DNA of 64,000 nucleotides, taken from assembly GCF_012641275.1 (NCBI RefSeq), contig NZ_JABAIA010000003.1:186001-250000 (forward strand). Reading direction: 5' to 3'. Of this stretch, positions 16,712 to 25,520 are shown in pieces. The stretch is from Chitinophaga varians (lineage in GTDB: Bacteria > Bacteroidota > Bacteroidia > Chitinophagales > Chitinophagaceae). Position 1 is the first letter of the stretch. Every line of letters begins with the position of its first letter. The notes under the pieces are model-generated. The model was not told the origin of the DNA. It did no database searches and was given only the letters and a program-made list of their open reading frames with translations. The translations under genes were made by a program, and so were the position numbers.

Positions 16712-18613
16712 ATGAAACAAGTTTATTCAGGCGTATTGTGCGTGCTGCTGTCGCTGACAGCCGCCGCACGGTCTGCCGCAGACTCTGTATGGGTGCGTTC
16801 CCACTATATCAAAAAAGAACAGTATATCCGTATGCGTGATGGCGTGCAGCTGTTCACCACTATCTATCAACCAGTTGACAGCAGCGAGCAGCACCCGGTG
16901 CTCATGACCCGGACACCTTATTCCTGTGCCCCTTATGGCAAAGATATGTCGCCCAGGCTGTGGAATTCATACTGGAACACGTATGCCCGTGAGGGTTATA
17001 TCATCGTTATTCAGGATGTGCGTGGCCGTTGGATGAGCGAGGGGCAGTTTACCAATATCCGGCCGTTTAATCCTGATAAGAAAGGAACTGATATTGATGA
17101 GGCCAGCGATACCTATGACACCATTGAATGGTTGTTGCATCATGTGCCGCATAACAATGGCAGGGTCGGTATTTTCGGAATTTCCTATCCCGGCTTTTAT
17201 AGTACCATGGGCGCTTTAAGCGGGCATCCGGCATTGAAGGCCGTTAGTCCGCAGGCGCCGGTGACGGACTGGTTCCATGGTGATGACTTCCACCATAACG
17301 GGGCTTTTTTCCTGATGGACTGTTTTAATTTTTACACCAAGGGTTTCGGGTATCCTCATCCGCAGCCGGTGTCCGTTGCGCCGGTGCAGCAATTGCAGCT
17401 GCCTTGCGCCGATAACTACCAGACCTTCCTGCAGATAGGCACCATTCCTGATTTTACGAAGCTGACGGGCGACAGCCTGGCGTTCTGGAAAGAGATCATA
17501 TCCCATCCCAATTACGACGACTGGTGGAAGGCCCGCGACCCGCGGCAGTACGTGGAACGGATAGAACCTGCCATCCTGGTGGTAGGTGGACTTTTTGACG
17601 CAGAGGACTGTTACGGTGCGTGGAACCTGTACAAGGCTATTGAAAAGAAAAAGCAGTCTGCCCATTTCAATAAACTGGTGATGGGCCCGTGGTATCATGG
17701 TCAATGGGCTTCCACAGACGGCTCCCGGCTGGGCAATGTACAATTCGGCGATAATACCGCCGCCTGGTACCAGGAGCATATAGAGGTACCATTCTTTAAT
17801 CATTATTTGAAAGACAAAGGTTCGCTGGCAGATCTGCCTGAAGCTACTGTCTTTTTTACCGGGGAAAACCACTGGCGGCAGTTTACCACCTGGCCTTCGC
17901 CGGAGGTGGCGTACAAGCCGATGTACTTACAGGCTGGCGGAGAATTGGGTTGGGCGCGTCCTGCCGGCGCTGCGCGGCCTTACAGTGAATACATCAGTGA
18001 TCCGGCGCATCCGGTGCCTTATACCGGTGACATACATTATATACGCACCCGTGACTATATGACCGATGATCAGCGGTTTGCCTCCCGCCGCTCTGACGTG
18101 TTGACTTTTGAAACCGGGCCGCTTACTGCGCCGGTGACGCTGGGGGGCGCTGTTACCGCAGATCTCCGTGTAAGCATTATCGGTACCGATGCCGATTTTG
18201 TGGTGAAGGTCATTGATGTGTTCCCGGATAATTTCAGTTACCCTGGCGCCTCGCAGCCCAATATGACCCGTGATGCCGGCGGCCCGCATCCGATGGGCGG
18301 GTATCAGATGCTGGTGCGTGGTGATATTTTCCGCGGCCGCTTCCGTAACAGCTTCGCGCTTCCGGAGGCGTTTACGCCCGGTAAGGTGGAGAAGGTGCGT
18401 TTCGAGTTACCGGACGTAGCACATACTTTTTTAAAGGGCCATCGTATTATGATACAGATACAGAGCAGCTGGTTTCCGCTGGCTGACAGGAATCCGCAGC
18501 AGTTCATCAATATCTACGAAGCACAGGAAAAAGATTTTAAGAAGGCTGATATCCGGGTGTATCATGATGCAGCGCATCCTTCGTCGGTAGTATTGCCGGT
18601 GCTGCCGGATTAG
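16712..18613 (+). CDS. CocE/NonD-family hydrolase, alpha-amino-acid ester hydrolase-like
   Basis: 633-aa exported serine hydrolase of the S15/CocE group. Signal peptide at 1-23. The alpha/beta hydrolase core has the nucleophile motif GISYPG (Ser158), a candidate acid at Asp296 (GGLFDAED) and His329 (GPWYHGQW). The C-terminal jelly-roll domain begins near residue 440. The run TDIDEASDTYDTIEWL and the acidic DWFHGDDFHHNGAF are typical of alpha-amino-acid ester hydrolases, which cleave or transfer alpha-amino acyl groups from esters and beta-lactam-like amides; X-Pro dipeptidyl peptidase relatives are the alternative. Located directly behind susCD, it probably acts on what that pair imports, such as amino-acyl esters or small peptides. 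Confidence 0.88.
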   Translation: MKQVYSGVLCVLLSLTAAARSAADSVWVRSHYIKKEQYIRMRDGVQLFTTIYQPVDSSEQHPVLMTRTPYSCAPYGKDMSPRLWNSYWNTYAREGYIIVIQDVRGRWMSEGQFTNIRPFNPDKKGTDIDEASDTYDTIEWLLHHVPHNNGRVGIFGISYPGFYSTMGALSGHPALKAVSPQAPVTDWFHGDDFHHNGAFFLMDCFNFYTKGFGYPHPQPVSVAPVQQLQLPCADNYQTFLQIGTIPDFTKLTGDSLAFWKEIISHPNYDDWWKARDPRQYVERIEPAILVVGGLFDAEDCYGAWNLYKAIEKKKQSAHFNKLVMGPWYHGQWASTDGSRLGNVQFGDNTAAWYQEHIEVPFFNHYLKDKGSLADLPEATVFFTGENHWRQFTTWPSPEVAYKPMYLQAGGELGWARPAGAARPYSEYISDPAHPVPYTGDIHYIRTRDYMTDDQRFASRRSDVLTFETGPLTAPVTLGGAVTADLRVSIIGTDADFVVKVIDVFPDNFSYPGASQPNMTRDAGGPHPMGGYQMLVRGDIFRGRFRNSFALPEAFTPGKVEKVRFELPDVAHTFLKGHRIMIQIQSSWFPLADRNPQQFINIYEAQEKDFKKADIRVYHDAAHPSSVVLPVLPD

Positions 18614-18633
18614 CCCGGGGCTTCAGCCCCGGG
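18614..18633. terminator. GC-rich hairpin between convergent genes
   Basis: CCCGGGGC and GCCCCGGG form a perfect 8-bp stem with a TTCA loop in the 25-bp gap between the convergent hydrolase and acetyltransferase genes. There is no T-run, so termination is a guess from position. Confidence 0.4.
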
Positions 18634-18638
18634 ACGAT

Positions 18639-19157
18639 TTAAATGTCCCGTTTCATCAGAATATCCATTTGTTCATCGGCGCCGAGCCGGAAGATATGTT
18701 GCCCGAAGGGAACAAACCCCTGTTTGTGATAGAATCCCTGTGCCTTTTCATTTTTTGTCCATACGCCCAGCCAGATGAAGTCTGCATTTTTCTCACGGGC
18801 CACAGCGATGGCTTTGTCGAGCAGCAGTTGTCCTGCTTTGAGCCCCTGAAACTGTTGCAGTACATAGATACGTTCTATTTCCAGCGCGTTCTGATCTTTC
18901 AGGTCGGTTTGTGCCGGTCCGGTGTTGAGCCTGATATAGCCGATGGGCGTATCTTGCCGGAAGGCAATGTAGTAGCTGATGTGCGGGGAGTTGATTTCTA
19001 TTGACAGTTGTGTGGCGTTAAAGTGTGTGGACAGGTGGTGTTGCATATCTTCCTGTGTATTATAGGCTTCGTAGGTTTCCCGGAAAGTGGCGACAGAAAG
19101 TTGCTGTAATGCTGTGATATTTTCTAAAGTCGCGCGAATAATATAGACAGCGGTCAT
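18639..19157 (-). CDS. GNAT-family N-acetyltransferase
   Basis: 172-aa cytoplasmic acetyltransferase. The GNAT order is visible: N-terminal ALQQLSVATFRETYEAYNTQED, then IGYIRLNTGP, the acetyl-CoA binding region ERIYVLQQFQGLKAGQLLLD (variant of the Q/R-x-x-G-x-G/A loop near residues 100-112), and the C-terminal ENADFIWLGVWTKNEKAQGFYHKQGF. The pattern with an ETY near the N-terminus is typical of the small spermidine/protein acetyltransferase-like GNATs, but the acceptor cannot be assigned. A -7 box (TATCTTTG) is seen at 19179-19172. It converges on the hydrolase gene. Confidence 0.9.
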   Translation of the reverse strand: MTAVYIIRATLENITALQQLSVATFRETYEAYNTQEDMQHHLSTHFNATQLSIEINSPHISYYIAFRQDTPIGYIRLNTGPAQTDLKDQNALEIERIYVLQQFQGLKAGQLLLDKAIAVAREKNADFIWLGVWTKNEKAQGFYHKQGFVPFGQHIFRLGADEQMDILMKRDI

Positions 19158-19171
19158 AATTCTCTTTTTTG

Positions 19172-19179
19172 CAAAGATA
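19172..19179 (-). promoter_or_regulatory. -7 promoter box for the GNAT gene
   Basis: Reads TATCTTTG on the minus strand, matching TAnnTTTG, 15 bp upstream of the ATG. No -33 TTTG is visible at the expected distance, so the leader would be very short if the site is used. Confidence 0.4.
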
Positions 19180-19255
19180 CTGAATCCGGGGGTGGTGTCT
19201 TCTGGAGGTGGGGGTTGTCATCGTTCTGACAGTTTCCTTTTAGTAACTTCGCGAT

Positions 19256-20062
19256 ATGACGAGACAAGAAGTTCAACTGACTGATACTGATATTCAATTG
19301 TTGCAAAGCCTGGGGCGGGTGAAGGGACGTCGTTTGAGGCTGCTGTTGTTTTTTACATTTGTGACACTGGTGTTTGGGTTGTTATTGTTTATACCTTCTG
19401 ATGCGACCGGTTTTAGGATTGGCGTAGGGCTGATATTTCTGCTGATGTTCTCGCTTTGTTATTTTATGTGGCGGGGAGTGTGGCTGATGCGGCGGCGTAG
19501 CCGGCATAGCATTAACAATGGCCGCAAAGGGATTGTGGAGATGGAGTTGAAGGCATTACAGGCCAATGGCCGGGGGGGAGTGGATTATGTGGCGGACAAT
19601 GGCGAGGTGTACCGGGTAGCGGTGCCATTGCCGGGTGTTTCTGTATTGGGCAGGCAGTTGTCTTCCTGGTATCCGGGCGTGATAGAGCGGGCAGCCGGCA
19701 TGGCAGGTGAACGGGTACAGTTACATATCAGTGTTACCGGTGTGTTGTTACAGGTGATCTATCCGGAGGCGCTGGCGGTGAAAGCGCCGGCGGTGTTAAC
19801 GGAAACGGATAAACGGCTGGTAAGCCAGTACCATAACCGTGACAAGGTGATTGTGATCGGTAAGATCACGGAGGTACTGTTCCCGTTGCAACGTGGCAAA
19901 GCGGCACATGAAACGTATATCCGTTTAGGTGATACCCTTTATCTCCTGAAGCCGTTGCGGCAGACGGAACATCCGGTCAATCCCGGACTGGAAGTGCATT
20001 TGCATATCCTTCCCGGGAGAAATGGAGAGGCTGACCAGCTGTTGTACCTGCTGGGAGCGTAG
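19256..20062 (+). CDS. Membrane protein of unknown function
   Basis: 268-aa protein. A short cytoplasmic N-terminus is followed by two membrane segments at about 28-46 (LLLFFTFVTLVFGLLLF) and 52-75 (FRIGVGLIFLLMFSLCYFMW), then a basic stretch (MRRRSRHSINNGRKG) and a soluble domain of about 180 residues that looks beta-rich and repeats a pattern twice (KGIVEMELKALQ; DKVIVIGKITEVLFP). I do not recognise the family; the layout suggests two related beta domains on the cytoplasmic side. The TAACTTCG just before the ATG is one mismatch from a -7 box, so the message may be nearly leaderless. Convergent with the permease gene. Confidence 0.75.
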   Translation: MTRQEVQLTDTDIQLLQSLGRVKGRRLRLLLFFTFVTLVFGLLLFIPSDATGFRIGVGLIFLLMFSLCYFMWRGVWLMRRRSRHSINNGRKGIVEMELKALQANGRGGVDYVADNGEVYRVAVPLPGVSVLGRQLSSWYPGVIERAAGMAGERVQLHISVTGVLLQVIYPEALAVKAPAVLTETDKRLVSQYHNRDKVIVIGKITEVLFPLQRGKAAHETYIRLGDTLYLLKPLRQTEHPVNPGLEVHLHILPGRNGEADQLLYLLGA

Positions 20063-20105
20063 GATTGTTTTTCAGATGATCAGGTTGGGGGGTAAGTCCT
20101 GTTTA

Positions 20106-22445
20106 TTATTCTGACCTCAGGCTGTTAACCGGATTGGTCATCGCCGCCCTGATGCCCTGGAAGCTGATTGTCAGCAATGCGATGACCACAGCCAGCAAAC
20201 CGGCGAGCATAAACATCCACCAGGAGAGGGTGATATGACGGTCCATGTGTTGCAGCAGTACCTGCATGGCCCATGCTGCCAGCGGAGCAGCCAGCAGGAA
20301 GGCCAGCAGTATCGGTTTCATCAGATCGGCCGACAGCATGAACCACAGGCGGGCAACGCTGGCGCCAAATACTTTGCGGATGCCAATTTCGCGGGTACGT
20401 TTTTCTGCCATGAAGGTCGATAACCCCAGCAGCCCAAGGCAGGAAATAATAATAGCGAGCGTGCCCACCACGCTGATCATCTGCCAGGTGGAACGGATTC
20501 CTTCAAATTTGCGTTCCTGCGCATCCTGGGTGAAGTGGAACTCGAATGGGTAGCCAGGCGCTGTCTTTTTGAAGGCGGCTTCCAGTTGCTGTACCTGTTG
20601 CTGCCATTGGCCGTCGTTGACGAGGCGCACAAAAATATGATTGAGGGTGCCGGTATTCAGGAAGACCGCTAATGGCGGAGTGACGTCGAACGGATCATTG
20701 AAAGAGAAGTTCCTGACCACGCCGATCACCATGTTCTGACCAATGAGCGTGCCCACTACAGGAGGTTTCAGTCCCATCTTTTTTACTGCAGTTTCATTCA
20801 GGATGCAACCCATGGTATCCCCAAAATCGCGGTTGAAATCCCGTCCTTCCAGGAGAGATAATCCTGCTGTTTTGATCCAATCGTATTGTACCTGGCTGAT
20901 ATTGACCATAAAATTCTGGTCGGCTGTTTTGCCTGGCCATACCAGGTCATTGGTGGCGCCGTTGTAGCGTACCAGGTCGTCGTTGCCGGCGGAAACGCTT
21001 TGTACGCCGGGGATTTGCAGGAAGGCCTCCCGGATAGCGTCATATTTGCCGGCCATATTGCCGCGGGTGGGAATGTCGATCAGGTTTTCCGTCTCATAAC
21101 CGATGGGCAGCTCCTGTACATACCGTTGTTGCCGGAAAATGACGATGGTGGTAATGATCAGGAAAATAGAGATCATAAACTGAAAGGTGACCAGGCCTTT
21201 GCGGAAAAGGCTGCCGTTGCGGTTACCCGGCATCAGGCCCTTTAATACTTTGACGGGCCGGAAGGCGCTGAGGAAGAAGGCGGGGTAGCTACCGGCAATA
21301 AGGCCGGTGACCATGGCAAGGCCAATCATAAACAACCACAGCTTCCAGTCTGCCAGGTCCATGGTCAGATGGGTATGAAGCAGCGTGTTCATCGCGTGAA
21401 GGCTCAGTTTAGCCAGCAATACTCCGGTGACCAGCGCCAGCAAGGCCATGGCCATGGATTCGGAGAGGAACTGCCATACGATCTGGCGCCGGGTGGCGCC
21501 CAGGGTTTTGCGTACGCCCACTTCCCTGGCGCGTTGTGCGGAGCGTGCGGTGGCCAGGTTCATGAAGTTGATACAGGCGAGCAAAAGGACAAAGATGCCC
21601 ACAATAATGACGAACTGGATGACCTGTATTTTGCCACCTGCGGGTTTACCGTCCCTGAACCTGTTATAAAGGTGAAAGTCGGCAAAAGGATAGGTAAAAG
21701 GGGTACTGTTGCCATAACGGGTGCCAATCAGTTTTTTCAGTTTATCATTGAAAATGTTCGGGTCAACATGTGGTTTGAGGGTCACAAAAGTCTGCATGGC
21801 ATTATAGTCCCACCGATCGGAGATGCCCGGGTTTTGCTGTTCTATGAGCTGGTAAGGCAGCATCACATCGAACCGCAGGGTACTGTTGTCCGGGATGTCC
21901 TGAATAACGGCGCCTACTTTCAGGTTGCGGGCCTGGTTGTGCCGGAATATTTTACCGACGGCGTCATCGGTGCCGAAGAACTTTCTTGCTGTGCCGGAGG
22001 TAATGACGATAGAGCCGGGGTCGAAGAGCGCCGCTACCGGATCGCCGGCAATAACGGGGAACCGGAAAATACGGAAGAAATCCGCATCGGCATAGTACCC
22101 GTTTTCATAGGTGCTTTTATCTCCGATGTTCAGCAACTGGTCGCCGCCATGGGTAACACGTGTCACATGGTCCGCATCGGGCAGGCCCTCACGGATGGCC
22201 GAGGCAAGGGCAGGCGTGGTCGTATAGCCGGTATAGATGACATTCTCCCGGGGATCATTGAGCATGATGCCGTAGATCGAAGAAAGATTGGGATGGAAAC
22301 GGTCATATTGTAATTCCCCCTTTACAAAAAGAAGGAAGATGATGCCCAGCGCGAGCCCTATCGACAGGCCGCTGATATTGACAAAGGTGAACAGCCTGTT
22401 TTTGACCATCCCCCGGACGGTGGCGGCGTAGTAGTTTTTCAACAT
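20106..22445 (-). CDS. MacB/FtsX-type ABC transporter permease
   Basis: 779-aa inner-membrane permease with the duplicated FtsX architecture common in Bacteroidota. An N-terminal membrane segment (LFTFVNISGLSIGLALGIIFLL) is followed by a MacB-like periplasmic domain, an FtsX block near 290-400 (LLACINFMNLATARSAQRAREVGVRKTLGATRRQIVWQFLSES), a second periplasmic domain, and the C-terminal FtsX block (MAEKRTREIGIRKVFGASVARLWFML) ending in NPVNSLRSE. No ATPase gene is beside it, which is usual for this group. I chose the ATG at 22445 (MLKNYYAATVRGM), the family's usual start; the longer frame to 22727 would run through noncoding tandem repeats. Confidence 0.9.
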   Translation of the reverse strand: MLKNYYAATVRGMVKNRLFTFVNISGLSIGLALGIIFLLFVKGELQYDRFHPNLSSIYGIMLNDPRENVIYTGYTTTPALASAIREGLPDADHVTRVTHGGDQLLNIGDKSTYENGYYADADFFRIFRFPVIAGDPVAALFDPGSIVITSGTARKFFGTDDAVGKIFRHNQARNLKVGAVIQDIPDNSTLRFDVMLPYQLIEQQNPGISDRWDYNAMQTFVTLKPHVDPNIFNDKLKKLIGTRYGNSTPFTYPFADFHLYNRFRDGKPAGGKIQVIQFVIIVGIFVLLLACINFMNLATARSAQRAREVGVRKTLGATRRQIVWQFLSESMAMALLALVTGVLLAKLSLHAMNTLLHTHLTMDLADWKLWLFMIGLAMVTGLIAGSYPAFFLSAFRPVKVLKGLMPGNRNGSLFRKGLVTFQFMISIFLIITTIVIFRQQRYVQELPIGYETENLIDIPTRGNMAGKYDAIREAFLQIPGVQSVSAGNDDLVRYNGATNDLVWPGKTADQNFMVNISQVQYDWIKTAGLSLLEGRDFNRDFGDTMGCILNETAVKKMGLKPPVVGTLIGQNMVIGVVRNFSFNDPFDVTPPLAVFLNTGTLNHIFVRLVNDGQWQQQVQQLEAAFKKTAPGYPFEFHFTQDAQERKFEGIRSTWQMISVVGTLAIIISCLGLLGLSTFMAEKRTREIGIRKVFGASVARLWFMLSADLMKPILLAFLLAAPLAAWAMQVLLQHMDRHITLSWWMFMLAGLLAVVIALLTISFQGIRAAMTNPVNSLRSE

Positions 22446-22580
22446 AATCGGGAATTTTAATCTGCCTGGTAGCTGCTCCGCCAAGAAGGTGCCATGTTTG
22501 AAACACTGGCCGGGCAAGAGGCGGGGAGTTACGGTGCGTCCGGTTTCGGAACAAAAGTGTCCGATTTCGCACGCGTTGCG

Positions 22581-22775
22581 CGATGCATTTCCTTTGCTGC
22601 CAATTGCCACCGGGGTCCTGCATCGGTATTGTGCTGATGTGTCTTCTGCTGCCAATTGCCACTGGGGTACTGCTTCAGTATTGTGCTGATGTGTCTTCTG
22701 CTGCCAATTGCCACCGGGATACTGCATCGGTATTGTGCTGATGCTCTTCTACTACCAATTGCCGCCGGGATACTG
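22581..22775 (-). repeat. 52-bp tandem repeat array overlapping the 3' end of the patatin gene
   Basis: On the minus strand, units start at CAG and contain the shared core GGCAATTGG and CATCAGCACAATAC. Boundaries are 22775-22725 (51 bp), 22724-22673 (52 bp), 22672-22621 (52 bp) and a partial unit 22620 to about 22581. The first unit includes the last codons and stop of the patatin gene (QYPGGNW then stop); later units are out of frame and noncoding. The palindromic core CCAATTGCC recurs at 22600, 22652, 22704 and 22755. Confidence 0.85.
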
Positions 22776-23666
22776 TTCCAGTATTGCCTTGGCGCGTAAT
22801 TGTCCCTGTTTCATCCAGGCCTGCATCAGCAGCCGGTCAAACCGCAGACCGGTGGGGAAGTCGGGGTCAAGTTCTGCTTCTGGGCTGATATAAAATACTT
22901 TGACGGGGGCAGTGGCATTGTGCTGGAAGTTGCGCAGTACTTCGAGGTCGTTTTCCCGTACTTCCTGTATGAAGATGGTAACAGCGCGCATCAGCACATC
23001 GAGAAGGCCGGTATAGTTGTCGCTACCTGGCTGCTGTGTGTCCGGGTTGTTACTGAGGATATAGATCCGGTGCTCTTCTCCGGATGGAAGATTGGTGACG
23101 ACAGCACGGGTAGGGACTACCTCCCGGTTGCCACCGTCTACATACTGGCGGTCACCAATGGTGACAGGCGGCATGAAAACGGCCTGGTTGCTGCTGCTCT
23201 GCAGCGATTTGATCAGCATTTCGGAGGAATTGATCACGAGGCTATCGTAGTGAATACTCGCCTGGATAGGACGTGAAGAGAAGATGCTCAGGCGGCCGGT
23301 TTGCAGGCAGACGGCATTGAGGCATAAAATAGAAGCGGATTGCCGTATGGTGTTCCAGGCGTCATCGGTCATCTGTTGCCGGATCTGGTTTTCCAGCGGA
23401 GTGGTGTCGTACAGATAAGGCTTGTTGTTGATGATGTTATCGATAGCGTTTTGTTTGTTGAGGATGTCCGCATTGCTGTTGCTCAGGTATATGTCTGTCA
23501 CCTCCGGTATTTTACCGGCGGCTACCATGGCCGCGATGAGGGCGCCGGTGCTGGTGCCGCTGATGAGATCAAAGGAGCGGATGCCGGTGGTGGTCATCAG
23601 CTGACGGAGCGCTCCTACGCTGAAAGCGCCTTTGGCGCCGCCGCCGCTGGTAATGAGTACGTTCAT
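22752..23666 (-). CDS. Patatin-like phospholipase
   Basis: 304-aa lipid acyl hydrolase. The oxyanion loop GGGAKGAF lies near residue 8, the nucleophile GTSTG near residue 42, and the catalytic aspartate in DGGNRE near residue 185, giving the Ser-Asp dyad of the patatin family. There is no signal peptide in this frame, so the enzyme is cytoplasmic unless exported otherwise. Its start overlaps the stop of the upstream gene by 4 bp (ATGA), indicating translational coupling. Its last seven codons are the first part of a 52-bp repeat array, so the C-terminus (ILEQYPGGNW) may have been changed by repeat formation. Substrate is unknown. Confidence 0.92.
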   Translation of the reverse strand: MNVLITSGGGAKGAFSVGALRQLMTTTGIRSFDLISGTSTGALIAAMVAAGKIPEVTDIYLSNSNADILNKQNAIDNIINNKPYLYDTTPLENQIRQQMTDDAWNTIRQSASILCLNAVCLQTGRLSIFSSRPIQASIHYDSLVINSSEMLIKSLQSSSNQAVFMPPVTIGDRQYVDGGNREVVPTRAVVTNLPSGEEHRIYILSNNPDTQQPGSDNYTGLLDVLMRAVTIFIQEVRENDLEVLRNFQHNATAPVKVFYISPEAELDPDFPTGLRFDRLLMQAWMKQGQLRAKAILEQYPGGNW

Positions 23667-24502
23667 GGTCTTTTTTTGAAAGGCTGATGGAACAGGACGA
23701 TGCCTACGGCAAAGCCCATACGTGCGGATTTCAGTTCATTGTTGACCGACAGGTTGAGGCCAAATGGTCCCAGCTGCAATTCCGCTCCCAGTGCCACCTG
23801 GTTAAAATGTACGAAGCTGGTATTATATTCCGTATAGGCGTTGAGGTTGCCAACGCCGACGGGTATCTTTTTCACTGAGATGTCAGTGACGCGAACGGCC
23901 AGCCGCGTGCTAAGCGTGGTATAGAAGGTATTGCCGCGCAGGAACAGGGCAGGACCGGCCATTACCCGAAAACGGCCGCCACACTGTCCGGCGCCGGCGA
24001 AAGTATAGCTGAGGTAACCCCTCACCGTGCCGAGGTAGGCTACCTGGCTGCTGAAAATATTGGCAGCGCCCTGACTGAGCTCGAAGCGTTTTTCCAGTCC
24101 GCCGCAAAACTCAGAGGAAGGAAACTCCGGATGGGCAATATGTTGGCGGTTCATATACACGAGCCACTGAAATACATTGTTGGCTTCATCGTCGGGCAAT
24201 GCATCGGCAAAGCAGGTGCCGTTCAGCGTGTCGTTGATGAAAGTGGCGGTTTGCCGGCTGACCCGGATGAAATCCTGGTAGCTTTGTGGATGTTGTTGTT
24301 GCAGCCGGGTGAGCAGCTGTTCGTTGGCGCTGTCCTGTGGCTGATATTTTCCCAGGGTTTTCGTGAGCGCAGATATGGTTTGTGCATAGGATACCGCTTT
24401 AGCTCTGCAGGTGGCGTTGTCACAGCATTTTTCCGTCGTTTGTGCAGTGAGCTCCCGGATACTGCCTATGCATAGTAACAATAGCAGCAGGGTTTTTTTC
24501 AT
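23663..24502 (-). CDS. Secreted protein, probably outer-membrane barrel, coupled to patatin
   Basis: 279-aa exported protein. Signal peptide MKKTLLLLLLCIGSIRELTAQ; a helical cysteine-containing N-terminal half (CCDNATCRAKAVSYAQ, CFADALPDDEANNVFQWLVYMN); and a C-terminal half of about 120 residues with alternating polar/hydrophobic strands (GRFRVMAGPALFLRGNTFY, NLNAYTEYNTSFVHFNQ, GFAVGIVLFHQ) like a small outer-membrane barrel. I do not recognise the family. The 4-bp overlap with the patatin gene says the two are made together, so this may be a partner, target or delivery element for the phospholipase (inference). Confidence 0.72.
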   Translation of the reverse strand: MKKTLLLLLLCIGSIRELTAQTTEKCCDNATCRAKAVSYAQTISALTKTLGKYQPQDSANEQLLTRLQQQHPQSYQDFIRVSRQTATFINDTLNGTCFADALPDDEANNVFQWLVYMNRQHIAHPEFPSSEFCGGLEKRFELSQGAANIFSSQVAYLGTVRGYLSYTFAGAGQCGGRFRVMAGPALFLRGNTFYTTLSTRLAVRVTDISVKKIPVGVGNLNAYTEYNTSFVHFNQVALGAELQLGPFGLNLSVNNELKSARMGFAVGIVLFHQPFKKRP

Positions 24503-24758
24503 AACAGGAAGTTAGGCTTTTTCGCAGAAAACGGCAACGCAGTCATGTAAAGTGCGTCAGGATTTTAGCGAAGAGCAGGGACGTAAGGAAATGAACCTAT
24601 CCCGGATGGTCCTTTTTTTCGGGAAATCGCCGGTAAAAGCCGGTAATGGATGAACATCTTCGCGTTCTTTGCTCTCTTGTATTCTTCGAGAAAAAAATCG
24701 CTTTACAATAAAAATTTGAGTAGTTTACCCGGGTGCACGCATTATTAAAAACTATTGT

Positions 24759-25313
24759 ATGGGAGACGCTGAAGTAAACGCCCTGTGGCGGTCTGTTTGT
24801 GGGGCGGATGATCAGTCGGCGTTTCGTACGTTGTTTGATTACTTCTACAACCGGCTGGTCTGTTTCGCGGCCGATCTGGCGGGTACCCGTGAAGCGGCGG
24901 AAGAGATTGTATCGGATGTGTTTGTGCAGCTATGGAAGAACCGCCGGCAAACGGTGGGGGTTATACGACTGAAGACCTATTTATATACGGCGGTCCGTCA
25001 CCGCAGCTATAATTATATACGTGACCATCAGCGGCACCGGTGGCTGGGGCTGGACAGTATCGCTGAGCCGGCGGAAACGGCCATTCAGCCTTCGCTGGAG
25101 TGGAAAGAGCTACAGCAGCAACTGGACGCGGCAGTGGACCGGCTATCGCCGCAATGCCGCACTGTTTTCCGCATGGTGCGGGAAGAAGGCTTCAAATACA
25201 AGGAGGTGGCTGCTATCCTGGACGTGTCGCCACGCACGGTGGAAACCCAACTGGCAAGGGCCGTGGCCCGGCTGCGTGAAGTGCTGCAAGCTATGCAGCA
25301 TCCGGTGCGGTAA
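24759..25313 (+). CDS. ECF RNA polymerase sigma factor
   Basis: 184-aa ECF sigma factor of normal length. Region 2 includes ALFRTLF-type residues (AFRTLFDYFYNRLVCFA) and the region 2.2 block EEIVSDVFVQLWKNR, then TYLYTAVRHRSYNYIRD. Region 4 is at about 130-178 (LSPQCRTVFRMVREEG, then YKEVAAILDVSPRTVETQL). It lies upstream of FecR (gap 207 bp) and STN-SusC/SusD on the same strand, and should control that uptake system. Confidence 0.95.
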   Translation: MGDAEVNALWRSVCGADDQSAFRTLFDYFYNRLVCFAADLAGTREAAEEIVSDVFVQLWKNRRQTVGVIRLKTYLYTAVRHRSYNYIRDHQRHRWLGLDSIAEPAETAIQPSLEWKELQQQLDAAVDRLSPQCRTVFRMVREEGFKYKEVAAILDVSPRTVETQLARAVARLREVLQAMQHPVR

Positions 25314-25520
25314 GAGCGTGCCTCCCGGGCTGTACATTGAGCATCCGGCACGGCAGATAAGCACGCAACTGTAATGACGTTATACAACCGACTGAACATT
25401 TAAGCAAATCGTACCATTCCCTCCCCGTCCATTAGTGCTTTCAAAATTTTTTTCATCGTTTGTACGTAATCGTGTTTTTTTTCGTGTCTGTATATCCGGA
25501 GAGCACTTCTTTCCGGAAGA

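Noticed and set aside
21369..22313. 314-codon plus-strand frame opposite the permease
   Set aside because: Antisense to a clear MacB/FtsX gene; composition is that of a shadow frame.
22446..22727. N-terminal extension of the permease gene through the repeat array
   Set aside because: It would translate a 52-bp noncoding repeat in shifting frames; the ATG at 22445 gives the family's standard N-terminus.
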